Positions 26,585 to 35,179 of a DNA stretch of 64,000 nucleotides are shown here, one piece after another (position 1 is the stretch's first letter; every line of letters starts with the position of its first letter). The notes under the pieces were generated by a model. The model saw nothing but the letters and a program-made list of their open reading frames with translations, did not search any database and was not told the origin of the DNA. The position numbers and the translations under genes are program-made. The DNA is from Bradyrhizobium aeschynomenes. Lineage in GTDB: Bacteria; Pseudomonadota; Alphaproteobacteria; Rhizobiales; Xanthobacteraceae. The stretch spans positions 372,001-436,000 of the forward strand of contig NZ_JABFDM010000003.1 in the NCBI RefSeq assembly GCF_013178945.1. The letters are read 5' to 3'.

Positions 26585-26802
26585 GAGCTCCGCTCCGCCT
26601 CGCCGGCCAGCCGCTTCAGGCAATGGACGCACAGGCAGTCCTTGAACGGGCTCTGTCCGGCCTTCGGCAAGGGCAGGCGGATGGACTCGTCGAAGCACCA
26701 GCAGGCGCCCTCGGGATCGCACGTGAATTCCGTCCCGCACGACTCACATGCGAGTTTTCGCGCGGTAACGTTTGCTAAACGATTTGTCACCTTCGGAACC
26801 AC
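26581..26802 (-). CDS. Cysteine-rich CWC family protein
   Basis: 73 residues from a GTG start. Pattern: CESCGTEFTCDPEGACWCFDE then DCLCVHCLKRL, giving seven cysteines that form the CWC (Cys-Trp-Cys) motif of this small zinc-binding-type family. Function is unknown. It is coupled by a four-base overlap to the HAD phosphatase gene downstream. Confidence 0.8.
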   Translation of the reverse strand: MVPKVTNRLANVTARKLACESCGTEFTCDPEGACWCFDESIRLPLPKAGQSPFKDCLCVHCLKRLAGEAERSS

Positions 26803-26944
26803 GTCCGATCGGTCCTTTTCATGCCCGGTTCATCCGCCGCCGCAAGTATAGTGCCGGGCTGCACAGGGCGCCAGCGCGCCGGCGTCGAACCCAGTCATGA
26901 CGTCGGCGTACTCATTCTGGCGCAGGATTTGATGAGGACGAGGC

Positions 26945-28480
26945 ATGGCCCGTGATCCCCAGGCGGCCCTCGTGGCGTTGAACCGCTTCGGCTTCGGCGC
27001 GCGTGGCGGCGCCTCGGGCGATTTCGTCAACGCGGCGTCGGATCCGCGCGGCTTCGTCAAGGCCGAGCTTCTCCGGCCGAATGGCGCGCTGCTGGAGGTG
27101 CCGGGCCTGCTGGCCACGCCCGCGCTCGCGGACGCCGTCTTTGCCTATCAGGACGAGGTGAAACGAACCCGCGAGGCGGCGGCGAAGTCGGAGGTGGCCT
27201 CGGAGCAGCCGGGCCAGACGCGCGGCCTGTCGATGGACGCGGCCGGCATGCCGGTGACCGTGCCGCCAGCGGCAGCGTCGCCGAGTGCCGGCACGGCGGC
27301 AGCCGGCGAACCTGCGCCGGCGATGCTGGCTGCTCCTGCGAAGCCGGCACCGCCGCAGCAGCCGCCCAACGTCGTCCAGAAGACCTTTCGCGCCGAAGCG
27401 CTCGCGCGACTCCAACGCGCCGTGCTCGCCGATTGCGGCATCACCGAGCGCCTGGTGGCGTTCTGGTCGAATCATTTCTGCATCTCCGCCGCCAAGGGCG
27501 AACTGGCGCGGATGTGGGCGGGCGCGTTCGAGCGCGAAGCCATCAGGCCGCACGTGCTCGGGCGCTTCGCCGACATGCTGAAGGCGGTCGAGCAGCATCC
27601 GGCGATGTTGTTCTTTCTCGACAACCAGGACTCGCTCGGGCCGGACTCGCGGGCCGGCCAGAACCGCAAGCGCGGACTCAACGAGAATCTCGCGCGCGAG
27701 ATCATGGAGCTGCATACGCTCGGCGTTGGTGGCGGCTATACCCAGGAGGACGTGACGTCGCTGGCGCGCATCATCACGGGCTGGAGCTTTGCCGGCCGCA
27801 ACGGTCGCAACGCCGCGCCCGGCAGCTTCGTGTTCAACGTCAATGCGCATCAGCCGGGGCCGCAGACCCTGCTCGGCAAGATCTATCAGGATAACGGCCT
27901 TGCGCAGGGCGAGGCTGCCCTCGCCGACCTCGCGCGCCACGCGTCCACGGCGAAGTTCATTGCCACCAAGCTCGCCCGTCATTTCGTCGCCGATGATCCG
28001 CCGCCCGCGCTCGTCACCCGGCTCGAGGCCGCGTTCAGAACGACCGACGGGGATCTCAAGGCCGTGACGTTGGCCTTGCTCGATTCCGATGAGGCCTGGT
28101 CGGCGCCGCTGACCAAGATCCGCTCGCCCTACGAGTTTCTCGTCGCCGGCGGCCGGCTGCTGGCGCGCGTGCCCGAGGATCCCGGCTTCTATCTCAACTC
28201 GCTGAACACGCTCGGCCAGCCGCTATGGGCGCCGGCCGGTCCGAATGGATTCGCCGATAGCAACGCGATGTGGGCCGCGCCGGAAGGCATGAAGCTGAGG
28301 CTCGATATTTCGGCACAGCTTGCGTCACGTCTCGGCAACAATCTCGATCCGCGTGACCTGCTCGATCTCGTGGCGGGCGGTGCGACCTCGGCCGAGACGC
28401 GGCGCACGATCGAGCGGGCGGAGTCGCGCCAGCAGGCGCTGGCGCTGCTCCTGATGTCGCCGGAATTCCAGAGGAGATGA
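26945..28480 (+). CDS. DUF1800 domain-containing protein
   Basis: 511 residues. Opens with the family motif DPQAALVALNRFGFGARGG; an Ala/Pro-rich insert runs from about 75 to 150; the conserved core follows (LVAFWSNHFCIS, RPHVLGRFADML, LNENLAREIMELHTLGVGGGYTQEDV, RIITGW). No signal peptide is evident from the chosen ATG. DUF1800 genes are found paired with DUF1501 genes in many bacteria, as here; biochemistry is not established. The stop is four bases before the likely downstream start. Confidence 0.9.
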   Translation: MARDPQAALVALNRFGFGARGGASGDFVNAASDPRGFVKAELLRPNGALLEVPGLLATPALADAVFAYQDEVKRTREAAAKSEVASEQPGQTRGLSMDAAGMPVTVPPAAASPSAGTAAAGEPAPAMLAAPAKPAPPQQPPNVVQKTFRAEALARLQRAVLADCGITERLVAFWSNHFCISAAKGELARMWAGAFEREAIRPHVLGRFADMLKAVEQHPAMLFFLDNQDSLGPDSRAGQNRKRGLNENLAREIMELHTLGVGGGYTQEDVTSLARIITGWSFAGRNGRNAAPGSFVFNVNAHQPGPQTLLGKIYQDNGLAQGEAALADLARHASTAKFIATKLARHFVADDPPPALVTRLEAAFRTTDGDLKAVTLALLDSDEAWSAPLTKIRSPYEFLVAGGRLLARVPEDPGFYLNSLNTLGQPLWAPAGPNGFADSNAMWAAPEGMKLRLDISAQLASRLGNNLDPRDLLDLVAGGATSAETRRTIERAESRQQALALLLMSPEFQRR

Positions 28481-28482
28481 CG

Positions 28483-29700
28483 ATGGAGCGGATCACGACC
28501 TCGCTGCTGCCCTCGCGCCGGCAATGGATGCTGGCGGGCGCCTCCTTCGCCGCCTGGGCCTACTTGCCGAAATTCGCCCGCGCTGCCGGTTATCGCGATC
28601 CACGGCTGATCGTCGTGATCCTGCGCGGTGCGCTCGACGGGCTCGCGACCGTTGCGCCGATCGGCGACCCCGACTACGCGGGGCTGCATGGCGCGATCGC
28701 ACTAACGGTCGATGGGCCGCACCCTGCGCTGCCGCTGGATTCGTTCTTTGCGCTGCATCCGTCGATGCCGGAATTCGCGCGCATGTACCGTGAACAGAAG
28801 GCCGCCGTGATCCATGCGGTCGCCACGCCGTATCGCGAGCGCTCGCATTTCGATGGTCAGGACGTGCTCGAAAGCGGCTTTGCCGGACCGGGCCGGGTGC
28901 AGTCCGGCTGGCTCAATCGCGCCATTGAAGCGCTGCCGCGCGGGCCGCGCGTCTCTGGCGGGCTCGCGGTTGGACCGACGGCGCCGCTGGTGCTGCGCGG
29001 TACAGCTCCCATTGTCGGCTGGGCCCCGGTGACCTTGCCGCAGGCCGACGACGACACCGCGATGCGCCTGGTCGACCTCTACACGCATCGTGATCCCGCG
29101 CTGGCGTCTGCTCTGTCGCAGGGGCTGAAGCTGGAGAAGGTGGCGTTCGGCGACGACATGAAGCCCAGGCCGGGCGGCAACCAGATCGCGGCGATGCGCC
29201 AGGTCGCGCGTGGTGCTGCGAAACTGATTGCCGCCGATGACGGACCGCGGATCGCGGCGCTGGCGTTCGATGGCTGGGACACGCATGCCAATGAAGGCGG
29301 CGCGGTCGGCCGGCTGGCACAGCTGCTATCGGGACTCGATGGCGCGCTCGCGGAATTCGAAGCCGGCCTCGGGCCGCGCTGGCGCGACACGGTGGTCGTC
29401 GTCGCGACCGAGTTCGGTCGTACGGCGCGGATCAACGGCACGCAGGGGACCGACCATGGCACCGGCACCATCGCATTGCTCGCCGGTGGCGCGGTGAAGG
29501 GGGGACGCGTCATCGCCGACTGGCCGACGCTGAAGCTGGCGAGTCTCTATCAGGGCCGCGACCTCGCGCCGACCACCGATCTGCGCGCCGTGTTCAAGGG
29601 CGTGCTCACCGATCATCTCGGATTGAACGAGAATGTCCTCGGCGGCGTGGTGTTTCCGGAGAGCGCGGCGGTGAAGCCGATCAAGGGGCTCATCGCCTGA
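28483..29700 (+). CDS. DUF1501 domain-containing protein, Tat-exported
   Basis: 405 residues. The N-terminus carries a twin-arginine signal (SRRQWMLAGASFAAWAYL, then FARA). The body shows family features: LIVVILRGALDGLATV, LHPSMPEFARMYREQKAAVIHAVATPYRERSHFDGQDVLE, FDGWDTHANEG, VVVATEFGRTARINGTQGTDHGTGT, which recall alkaline-phosphatase/sulfatase-type folds. An ATG at 28477 overlaps the upstream stop, but the GAGGAG ribosome site ends right at it; the ATG at 28483 has correct spacing. Secreted partner of the DUF1800 protein is likely. Confidence 0.9.
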   Translation: MERITTSLLPSRRQWMLAGASFAAWAYLPKFARAAGYRDPRLIVVILRGALDGLATVAPIGDPDYAGLHGAIALTVDGPHPALPLDSFFALHPSMPEFARMYREQKAAVIHAVATPYRERSHFDGQDVLESGFAGPGRVQSGWLNRAIEALPRGPRVSGGLAVGPTAPLVLRGTAPIVGWAPVTLPQADDDTAMRLVDLYTHRDPALASALSQGLKLEKVAFGDDMKPRPGGNQIAAMRQVARGAAKLIAADDGPRIAALAFDGWDTHANEGGAVGRLAQLLSGLDGALAEFEAGLGPRWRDTVVVVATEFGRTARINGTQGTDHGTGTIALLAGGAVKGGRVIADWPTLKLASLYQGRDLAPTTDLRAVFKGVLTDHLGLNENVLGGVVFPESAAVKPIKGLIA

Positions 29701-29830
29701 GGCTGTGTCGGTCGGCGCTGCCGCCGGATGTTCAAGACATCGCCGCATCAGCGACGATTGCCGCAGGCGCATCGCCGCGTGAAGTCTGCTATCCCTGGGC
29801 GCTGCGGCACAACATCCAGGAGATATATCC

Positions 29831-30151
29831 ATGTTCATCGCCATGAATCGTTTTCGCGTCGCCAAGGGCTCGGAAGCCGCCTTCGAGCAGGTCTGGCTGT
29901 CGCGCGACAGCCATCTCGACAAGGTGCCCGGCTTCGTCGAGTTTCATCTGCTGAAGGGCCCCGAGGCCGAGGACCACACGCTCTACGCCTCGCACACGAT
30001 CTGGGCCTCGAAGACCGCCTTCGAGGACTGGACCAAATCCGAAGCCTTCCGCATGGCCCACAAGGGCGCCGGCGACAACAAGCCGCTCTATCTCGGCCCG
30101 CCGCAGTTCGAGGGCTTTGAGGTCAGGCAGACGGTGGGCGGGAAGAAATAG
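29831..30151 (+). CDS. Antibiotic biosynthesis monooxygenase-fold protein, IsdG/HmuD-like
   Basis: 106 residues of dimeric ferredoxin-like (ABM) fold: MFIAMNRFRVAKGSEAAFEQVWLSR, GFVEFHLLKG, LYASHTIWASKTAFEDWTKSEAFRMAHKGAG. The Asn6, Trp in ASHTIW and His of FRMAH match the N-W-H arrangement of IsdG-type heme-degrading monooxygenases; Bradyrhizobium HmuD/HmuQ belong there. No heme uptake genes are near, so a heme role is a guess. A ribosome site AGGAGATAT precedes the ATG. Confidence 0.8.
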   Translation: MFIAMNRFRVAKGSEAAFEQVWLSRDSHLDKVPGFVEFHLLKGPEAEDHTLYASHTIWASKTAFEDWTKSEAFRMAHKGAGDNKPLYLGPPQFEGFEVRQTVGGKK

Positions 30152-30184
30152 CTCTCGTCAATTCTCGCTGCCACCGCGACGGCG

Positions 30185-30236
30185 GTGCGCTCCCTCTCCC
30201 CGTCCTTCGCGGGGAGAGGGTTGGGGTGAGGGGCAG
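30185..30236 (+). repeat. REP-like palindromic repeat, type 1, copy left of module B
   Basis: Same 52 bases as the copy at 17193 with two changes in the loop (TCCTTCG for TTCTTCA). Confidence 0.85.
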
Positions 30237-30333
30237 CGGCGCGGGTGGTGATCGTTTTGACCGCCAGCGCTCATATCTTGCCGAATTGCAGGATTAGTAG
30301 TTTCATTACTGCCGGTTTTTGAGAGCAGGCCAC

Positions 30334-30684
30334 ATGAGAGGCCGAGATCTGAAATCCGTTGGACTCGCACGGCGACTTCGTACCGGCCAGACGAAAGCGG
30401 AGTCGGTTCTTTGGGGAAGGATCCGCAACCGCCAGATCGATGGTTACAAGTTCGTTCGGCTACTTCCCATCGCTGATTATATCTGCGACTTTGTCTGTCG
30501 TGAAAGATGTCTGATTATCGAAGTCGATGGTGGTCAACACAGCGAATCCACGCGAGATGCTGTTCGTGACCGTCGGTTGGCGGACGTAGGCTATCTGGTT
30601 CTTCGCATCTGGAACAATGATGCTATCGGAAACATCGAAGGGGTGCTTGCTGTCATTCAGCAGGAGCTCACGACGAAGGATTAG
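30334..30684 (+). CDS. DUF559 endonuclease-like protein (Vsr/PD-(D/E)XK fold), copy B
   Basis: 116 residues, same length as copy A. Core LLPIADYICDFVCRERCLIIEVDGGQH keeps Asp52, Glu63, Asp65 and Gln68/His69. Differences from copy A are scattered and mostly conservative, showing purifying selection rather than decay. The start at 30334 matches that of copy A (MRG-DLKS); an ATG five codons upstream also exists. GC content is clearly lower than in the flanking genes, as expected for acquired DNA. Vsr relatives nick DNA at mismatches; here a role with the flanking palindromes is only inferred. Confidence 0.85.
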   Translation: MRGRDLKSVGLARRLRTGQTKAESVLWGRIRNRQIDGYKFVRLLPIADYICDFVCRERCLIIEVDGGQHSESTRDAVRDRRLADVGYLVLRIWNNDAIGNIEGVLAVIQQELTTKD

Positions 30685-30711
30685 CCAGCTGGAGCTGATA
30701 ATTCCCGTGCC

Positions 30712-30763
30712 GCTGCCCCTCACCCCAACCCTCTCCCCGTAAGAACGGGGAGAGGGAGCTCAC
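30712..30763 (-). repeat. REP-like palindromic repeat, type 1, inverted copy right of module B
   Basis: GCTGCCCCTCACCCCAACCC, then CTCTCCCCG, loop TAAGAA, CGGGGAGAGGGAGCTCAC. Reverse complement of the left copy with small changes. Confidence 0.85.
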
Positions 30764-30950
30764 CGCGCCCGTGGCTGCCCTCCTCGGTACGAAGTGGCGG
30801 CCTTCTCAGCACGAGGAACCCCTAGGCGCAGACGGCGTCTGATGCGTGTCGTCGAGTGCTTGTCGACTTTCTCTCACTGCGGCCGATCCGGCCCACATGC
30901 GACGAAAGGTCCGCCTGGGAACTGGAGCCTCACTCGTCTGTTATCGGGGG

Positions 30951-32930
30951 ATGATCAGCCGACAGCCCCTCAAGGTTCGTACTACCGAGGAAGTTCTCGG
31001 CCTGATCAGCGCTTTGGCCGTCGCCATTTTTGCGGTCATCATCATCGCACTGCTGTATTTCGGTCGTGACATCTTCGTTCCCGTGGCGCTGGCCATTCTT
31101 CTCAGCTTCGTGCTGGCGCCGCTGGTCGCACAACTGCAGCGGCTTCGTGCTCCGCGGGGGCTGGCCGTTGTCAGCGTGGTCGTTCTCGCCTTCGTGGTGA
31201 TCTTTGCGCTGGGCAGCATGCTCGCCACGCAACTCGCCCAGCTCGCCAGCGAGTTGCCGAACTATCAGTCAACGATGAGCAACAAGATCCAGTCCTTCCG
31301 CGACACAAAGGCCGGGCGAGGGACACTCGAGCGGGCATCGGACATGCTCAAGGATCTCGGCAAGGAGCTCGACAAGCCGAAGGAGCCGGAGGCCCGCACG
31401 GCGGGTGGACTGCGCACGACGACGTCAGCTCCCGTGGCCCCGATTCCGGTCGAGGTGCGCCAACCTGATCCGGGCGCGCTGGACAGTCTTCGCACGCTGA
31501 TTTCGCCGCTCATTCATCCGCTGGCGACCACCGGCATCATCATCATCTTCGTCATCTTCATCCTGCTCCAGCGCGAAGATCTGCGGAATCGGCTCATTCG
31601 CCTTGCGGGCTCATCGGACCTGCAGCGCACCACCGCGGCGCTCGACGACGCCGCCTTCCGGCTCAGCCGGCTGTTTCTCACGCAACTCGCCCTGAACGGC
31701 GGATTCGGCGTCGTCATCGGCGTCGGCTTGTGGCTCATCGGCATTCCCAGCGCCATTCTTTGGGGGATTCTCGCCGCAGCGCTTCGATTCGTGCCCTATA
31801 TCGGCGCGGTCATCGCCGCGGCGTTTCCGCTCGCGCTGGCGGCAGCGGTCGACCCCGGCTGGACGATGCTGATCTGGACGCTGGCGCTGTTTGTGGTCGT
31901 CGAGCCGCTGCTCGGCCACGTCATCGAACCGATGGTTTACGGGCGCAGCACGGGTCTGTCCCCCGTGGCCGTGGTGGTCTCCGCCGCGTTCTGGACCGCT
32001 CTGTGGGGCCCCATCGGGTTGGTGCTGGCGACCCCGCTGACGGTCTGTCTCGTCGTCATCGGACGGCATGTGGAGCGCCTGGAGTTCCTCGACGTCATGT
32101 TCGGCGATCGTCCGGCGTTGTCCCCTCCCGAGATATTCTACCAGCGCATGCTCGCAAACGATCCGACGGAAGCGGCCGAGAAGGCCGAGGAGTATCTCAA
32201 GGAGCGCTCGTTGATTGCCTATTGCGACGAGGTTGCGGTGAAGGGGCTGCAGTTGGCCCAGGCGGACGCCGAACGAGGCGCGCTCGCCTACGACCGCCTT
32301 GCGACCATCCGCGACGCGGTGACCGAGTTGACCGTCGATCTCTCCGACCAGAATGACGCGCCGGCGGCGGCAGGCGAGAGGACCACCGATCCCGAGGCGG
32401 CGTCAGCCATCGACGATTCGGCGAGCAACGGGGCCGTCGACACGTTGCCGGTGCTCAGCAAGGAGAGTCTCGCAGATGGGTGGCGAAGCGAACAGCCGCT
32501 GCTGTGCGTGGCTGGTCGAACCCCGATCGATGAAGCCGCTGCGGTGCTTCTCGCCCAACTGCTGTCGGCGCACGGATTGGGGACGAAGGTTTCGGGAGCG
32601 GAGGCGCTTTCGACGGCGAATGTCATCAAGCTCGAGCCGGCAGGAATTGCGATTGCTTGCCTGGTCTACCTCGGCCATTCCGGCGTTGCGCATATGCGCT
32701 ACAGCGTCCGTCGTTTGAAGCGACGGCTCCCCAGAGCCAGGGTGATGTTGGTCTGCTGCGCAGCGGATCTCGATGAGCAGGCCGTGAAGGCGCTGCAAGA
32801 GGCAACCAAGGCCGAACTGGTCGCGGCCAGCATGGGCGAGGCCGTCAAGCTGTGCATCGACGCCGCGCAGGCCAGAACGTCTCCGCCGTTGCCGTCGGTC
32901 AAGCTGGATCCGACGACGAATGTTGCATGA
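30951..32930 (+). CDS. AI-2E family transporter with extra C-terminal domain
   Basis: 659 residues from MISRQPLKVRTTEEVLGLI. Residues 15-400 are the AI-2E (TqsA/PerM) permease fold: paired N-terminal helices, a periplasmic loop with coil (YQSTMSNKIQSFRDTKA), and the C-terminal block FVPYIGAVIAAAFPLALA...EPLLGHVIEPMVYGRSTGLSP. From about 430 a cytoplasmic region follows; residues 517-640 (LLCVAGRTPIDEAAAVLLAQLL; MLVCCAADLDEQAVKAL) look like a Rossmann-type, B12-binding-like domain. Ordinary members stop near 350-400 residues. The substrate may not be AI-2. Confidence 0.88.
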   Translation: MISRQPLKVRTTEEVLGLISALAVAIFAVIIIALLYFGRDIFVPVALAILLSFVLAPLVAQLQRLRAPRGLAVVSVVVLAFVVIFALGSMLATQLAQLASELPNYQSTMSNKIQSFRDTKAGRGTLERASDMLKDLGKELDKPKEPEARTAGGLRTTTSAPVAPIPVEVRQPDPGALDSLRTLISPLIHPLATTGIIIIFVIFILLQREDLRNRLIRLAGSSDLQRTTAALDDAAFRLSRLFLTQLALNGGFGVVIGVGLWLIGIPSAILWGILAAALRFVPYIGAVIAAAFPLALAAAVDPGWTMLIWTLALFVVVEPLLGHVIEPMVYGRSTGLSPVAVVVSAAFWTALWGPIGLVLATPLTVCLVVIGRHVERLEFLDVMFGDRPALSPPEIFYQRMLANDPTEAAEKAEEYLKERSLIAYCDEVAVKGLQLAQADAERGALAYDRLATIRDAVTELTVDLSDQNDAPAAAGERTTDPEAASAIDDSASNGAVDTLPVLSKESLADGWRSEQPLLCVAGRTPIDEAAAVLLAQLLSAHGLGTKVSGAEALSTANVIKLEPAGIAIACLVYLGHSGVAHMRYSVRRLKRRLPRARVMLVCCAADLDEQAVKALQEATKAELVAASMGEAVKLCIDAAQARTSPPLPSVKLDPTTNVA

Positions 32931-32979
32931 GACTCGGTCGCGGCCGCTGCTCCACCGCCACTTGCAACTCTAAAAAACG

Positions 32980-33014
32980 CGGCCCCGGTCAGAGACGGCG
33001 TCTGACGGGGACCG
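32980..33014. terminator. Hairpin between convergent AI-2E and GNAT genes
   Basis: CCCCGGTCAGA / TCTGACGGGG with one bulged base and a GACGGCG loop. No T-run, but the position between convergent genes fits a bidirectional terminator. Confidence 0.4.
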
Positions 33015-33104
33015 CTGACGCGCGTGATCCGTGACGGGGGGGCCGATCAAGCGCTCGGCCTGAGCGTAGGCGCGGGGCATGACGGCGGCATGACAGCCGC
33101 TGGC

Positions 33105-33566
33105 CTACACCGCCTTGCGGTAGACGATGAAGCCCGAACGTTCGGCGATCTTGTCGTAGAGCGCCTGTGCCGTGATGTTGGTCTCATGCGTCTGCCAGTA
33201 GACGCGGGGCGCGCCGGCCTGCCGGGCTGCGTGGTAGACGGCTTCGATCAGCGCGCGTCCGACGCCCTTGCCGCGGGCGGCTTCGCTCGTGAACAGGTCG
33301 TTGAGGTAGCAGAGCGGCCCGATCGACGTGGTGGCGCGGTGAAACAGATAATGCGTCAGCCCGATCAGCTCGCCGCCGCTCTCGGCGACCAGGGCGTGCA
33401 CCGGTTCAGCGGCATCGAAGAAGCGAGCCCAGGTCGTGGCGGTGATCTCGGCCGCCAGCGCGGTCGGTCCGGAGCGGCCGTAGAAGGCGTTGTAACCGTC
33501 CCACAACGGCAGCCAGCGATGATAGTCGTCGCGCGCGATTGCGCGAATGGTCGGGGCGTCGATCAT
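33105..33566 (-). CDS. GNAT family N-acetyltransferase
   Basis: 153 residues. The acetyl-CoA-binding motif A is LNDLFTSEAARGKGVGRALIEAVYHAAR with the R-G-x-G-x-G/A pattern RGKGVGRA; motif B is YWQTHETNITAQALYDKIAERSGFIVYRK. Substrate unknown; members acetylate amines, amino acids or antibiotics. It is convergent with the AI-2E transporter gene. Confidence 0.88.
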   Translation of the reverse strand: MIDAPTIRAIARDDYHRWLPLWDGYNAFYGRSGPTALAAEITATTWARFFDAAEPVHALVAESGGELIGLTHYLFHRATTSIGPLCYLNDLFTSEAARGKGVGRALIEAVYHAARQAGAPRVYWQTHETNITAQALYDKIAERSGFIVYRKAV

Positions 33567-33626
33567 CAGGGCCTCACCGTCGGTTGGAGTCGGACGGGAC
33601 CTCGATACGTGCCACTCGATCCGAGA

Positions 33627-33821
33627 TCAACCGGCGACCGACTGCACCGGGACGGCGGTGGGCGGCCCGATCAGCTGGACATGCATCGTCCTAGCTTCTT
33701 CGGTGAGCGGCGACAGCGACAGCTCGCCGCGGCGCTCGATGATGATGAGCAGTGAAGCCGCCAGCAGGATCGCGAGTGCCAGGGTCACGGCAACAATTAC
33801 GACCGTTGATTTCATCGCCAT
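33627..33821 (-). CDS. Small single-pass membrane protein, 64 aa
   Basis: MAMKSTVVIVAVTLALAILL with a hydrophobic helix to about residue 28, then a charged segment IERRGELSLSPLTEEARTM and a short C-terminal tail. ATG codons at 33821 and 33815 are equally possible. No family recognised. Confidence 0.5.
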   Translation of the reverse strand: MAMKSTVVIVAVTLALAILLAASLLIIIERRGELSLSPLTEEARTMHVQLIGPPTAVPVQSVAG

Positions 33822-33889
33822 TTGCAGCGCGAGACAATCATCGCCTGTTGTCGCGAAAACCGCGAAGGGTTGTCAAAATGGCTTCCTGG

Positions 33890-34165
33890 CTAAGCGGGCA
33901 TCGAGATGACGGCCTTGATCGACAGCACGACGATGCTGACGCTCACACCCAATGAGAGGGTGCTGGCTGCTGCAATCGTGGCCGCGACCACAGTGGTCAG
34001 GTCGGCAGAAAGGGTGAGCGTGACGTGGTCGTGAAAGCCGTTGGCGGTCGCGGTGAGCGGCCCTTCACTGTGTTCGGATGTCCCGGACCCAGGGCCACGG
34101 ACCCAACTGAACTTCGGAACGGACGCGCGACGCCACCGGGACATGAAGTCGAATCCCTTACCCAT
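33890..34165 (-). CDS. Doubtful small protein, 91 aa
   Basis: Basic, Trp/Arg-containing N-terminus, then a Ser/Thr-rich middle and a hydrophobic C-terminal stretch (TTVVAATIAAASTLSLGVSVSIVVLSIKAVI). Third-position GC bias is weaker than in neighbouring genes. It may be a real single-pass protein of acquired origin, or a chance frame. No homology recognised. Confidence 0.3.
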   Translation of the reverse strand: MGKGFDFMSRWRRASVPKFSWVRGPGSGTSEHSEGPLTATANGFHDHVTLTLSADLTTVVAATIAAASTLSLGVSVSIVVLSIKAVISMPA

Positions 34166-34336
34166 ACATCCGCGAGCGAATCACTCGCAGAGGTAAATTC
34201 TAAGGTAACGCTGGGCAGGATTGGGGCGGCAACTGGCCAAAAGCGGCAAAAAGATGGCGCTGCCGGTATCTGTTCCCGCCTGCGCGTGTATTTTTCCCGC
34301 GGTTCTACGGGCGGTCGGTAGTCTTACGGTGCACCG

Positions 34337-34987
34337 TCAATCGTAGTCGGCGGCAATGCCCGCTGAATCGATCATGGCCGGCTGCCAGTCCATCGCCACG
34401 AAGCCGGGCGCATGCTCGACCCGGCGCAGCCAGTTGCGGATCTTCGGGAAGGTCGAGAGATCGAAGTCGCAACGGTCGGCGACATGGGTGTAGCCGTAGA
34501 GCGCGATGTCGGCGACGGTCAGCTGCTTCGCTGCGAAGTAGTCGTTGCTCTTGAGATGATTCTCCATCACCTGCAGCGCCGCGTAGCCGCGCTCCATCCA
34601 GTCCTCCAGCGCGTGGGTCTGCAGGTCACGCCCGCCCTTGACGAGCAGCAGCCAGAAATAGGCGGCGCCGATGTTCGGCTCCAGCGCGTGCTGCTCGAAG
34701 AACATCCATTGCAGCGCCTCGGCGCGCTCGATGCGTGATTCCGGCACCAGCGGCGTGCCACCCGCGACATACCACAGGATCGCATTGGACTCGGCGATGT
34801 AGCGATCCTCGCCAACCTCGAGCAGCGGCACCTGGCCGCTCGGGTTCTTGGCGAGAAAGTCCGGCGTGCGGCTCTCGCCGCGGAGAATGTCGATCTCGAT
34901 CGCCTGATAGGGCGCGTTCAGGAGCGCCAGCGCAAGGCGGACCTTGTAGCTGTTGCCCGATCGCTGCATCGAATAGAGCTTGTACAT
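34337..34987 (-). CDS. Glutathione S-transferase family protein
   Basis: 216 residues. N-terminal thioredoxin-like domain: MYKLYSMQRSGNSYKVRLALALL, where the Ser of RSGN is the likely glutathione-activating residue; PSGQVPLLEVGEDRYIAESNAILWYVA contains the cis-Pro and the Glu-Ser glutathione contacts. C-terminal helical domain from about 90, with LTVADIALYGYTHVAD (N-capping box). The fold is that of bacterial GSTs of the YfcG/beta-like groups. Substrate unknown. Confidence 0.9.
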   Translation of the reverse strand: MYKLYSMQRSGNSYKVRLALALLNAPYQAIEIDILRGESRTPDFLAKNPSGQVPLLEVGEDRYIAESNAILWYVAGGTPLVPESRIERAEALQWMFFEQHALEPNIGAAYFWLLLVKGGRDLQTHALEDWMERGYAALQVMENHLKSNDYFAAKQLTVADIALYGYTHVADRCDFDLSTFPKIRNWLRRVEHAPGFVAMDWQPAMIDSAGIAADYD

Positions 34988-35179
34988 CCGGCCGTATCGA
35001 GTTCGAGGAATCGTCGCGTTGGAGAATCACGCATCCGGACGCCAGATCGTCCCGCAATGCGGCCAGACAATGATGCCGATGGGCGCGGGCTGCAAGAGCC
35101 GAGGGATGGAAAAAGTCGAAAACAGCTACTGCACCGCACTCGCGAACAACAACTTTCCAACAGTTTCAAACAATCGAGA

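Larger units (their letters stand above)
30185..30763 (+). mobile_element. Repeat-flanked DUF559 module B
   Basis: Type 1 repeat (30185-30236), a 97-base AT-richer leader, DUF559 gene (30334-30684), then an inverted type 1 repeat (30712-30763). The outer 52-base repeats are near-perfect inverted copies, resembling terminal inverted repeats. Target-site duplications are not obvious. Confidence 0.45.
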
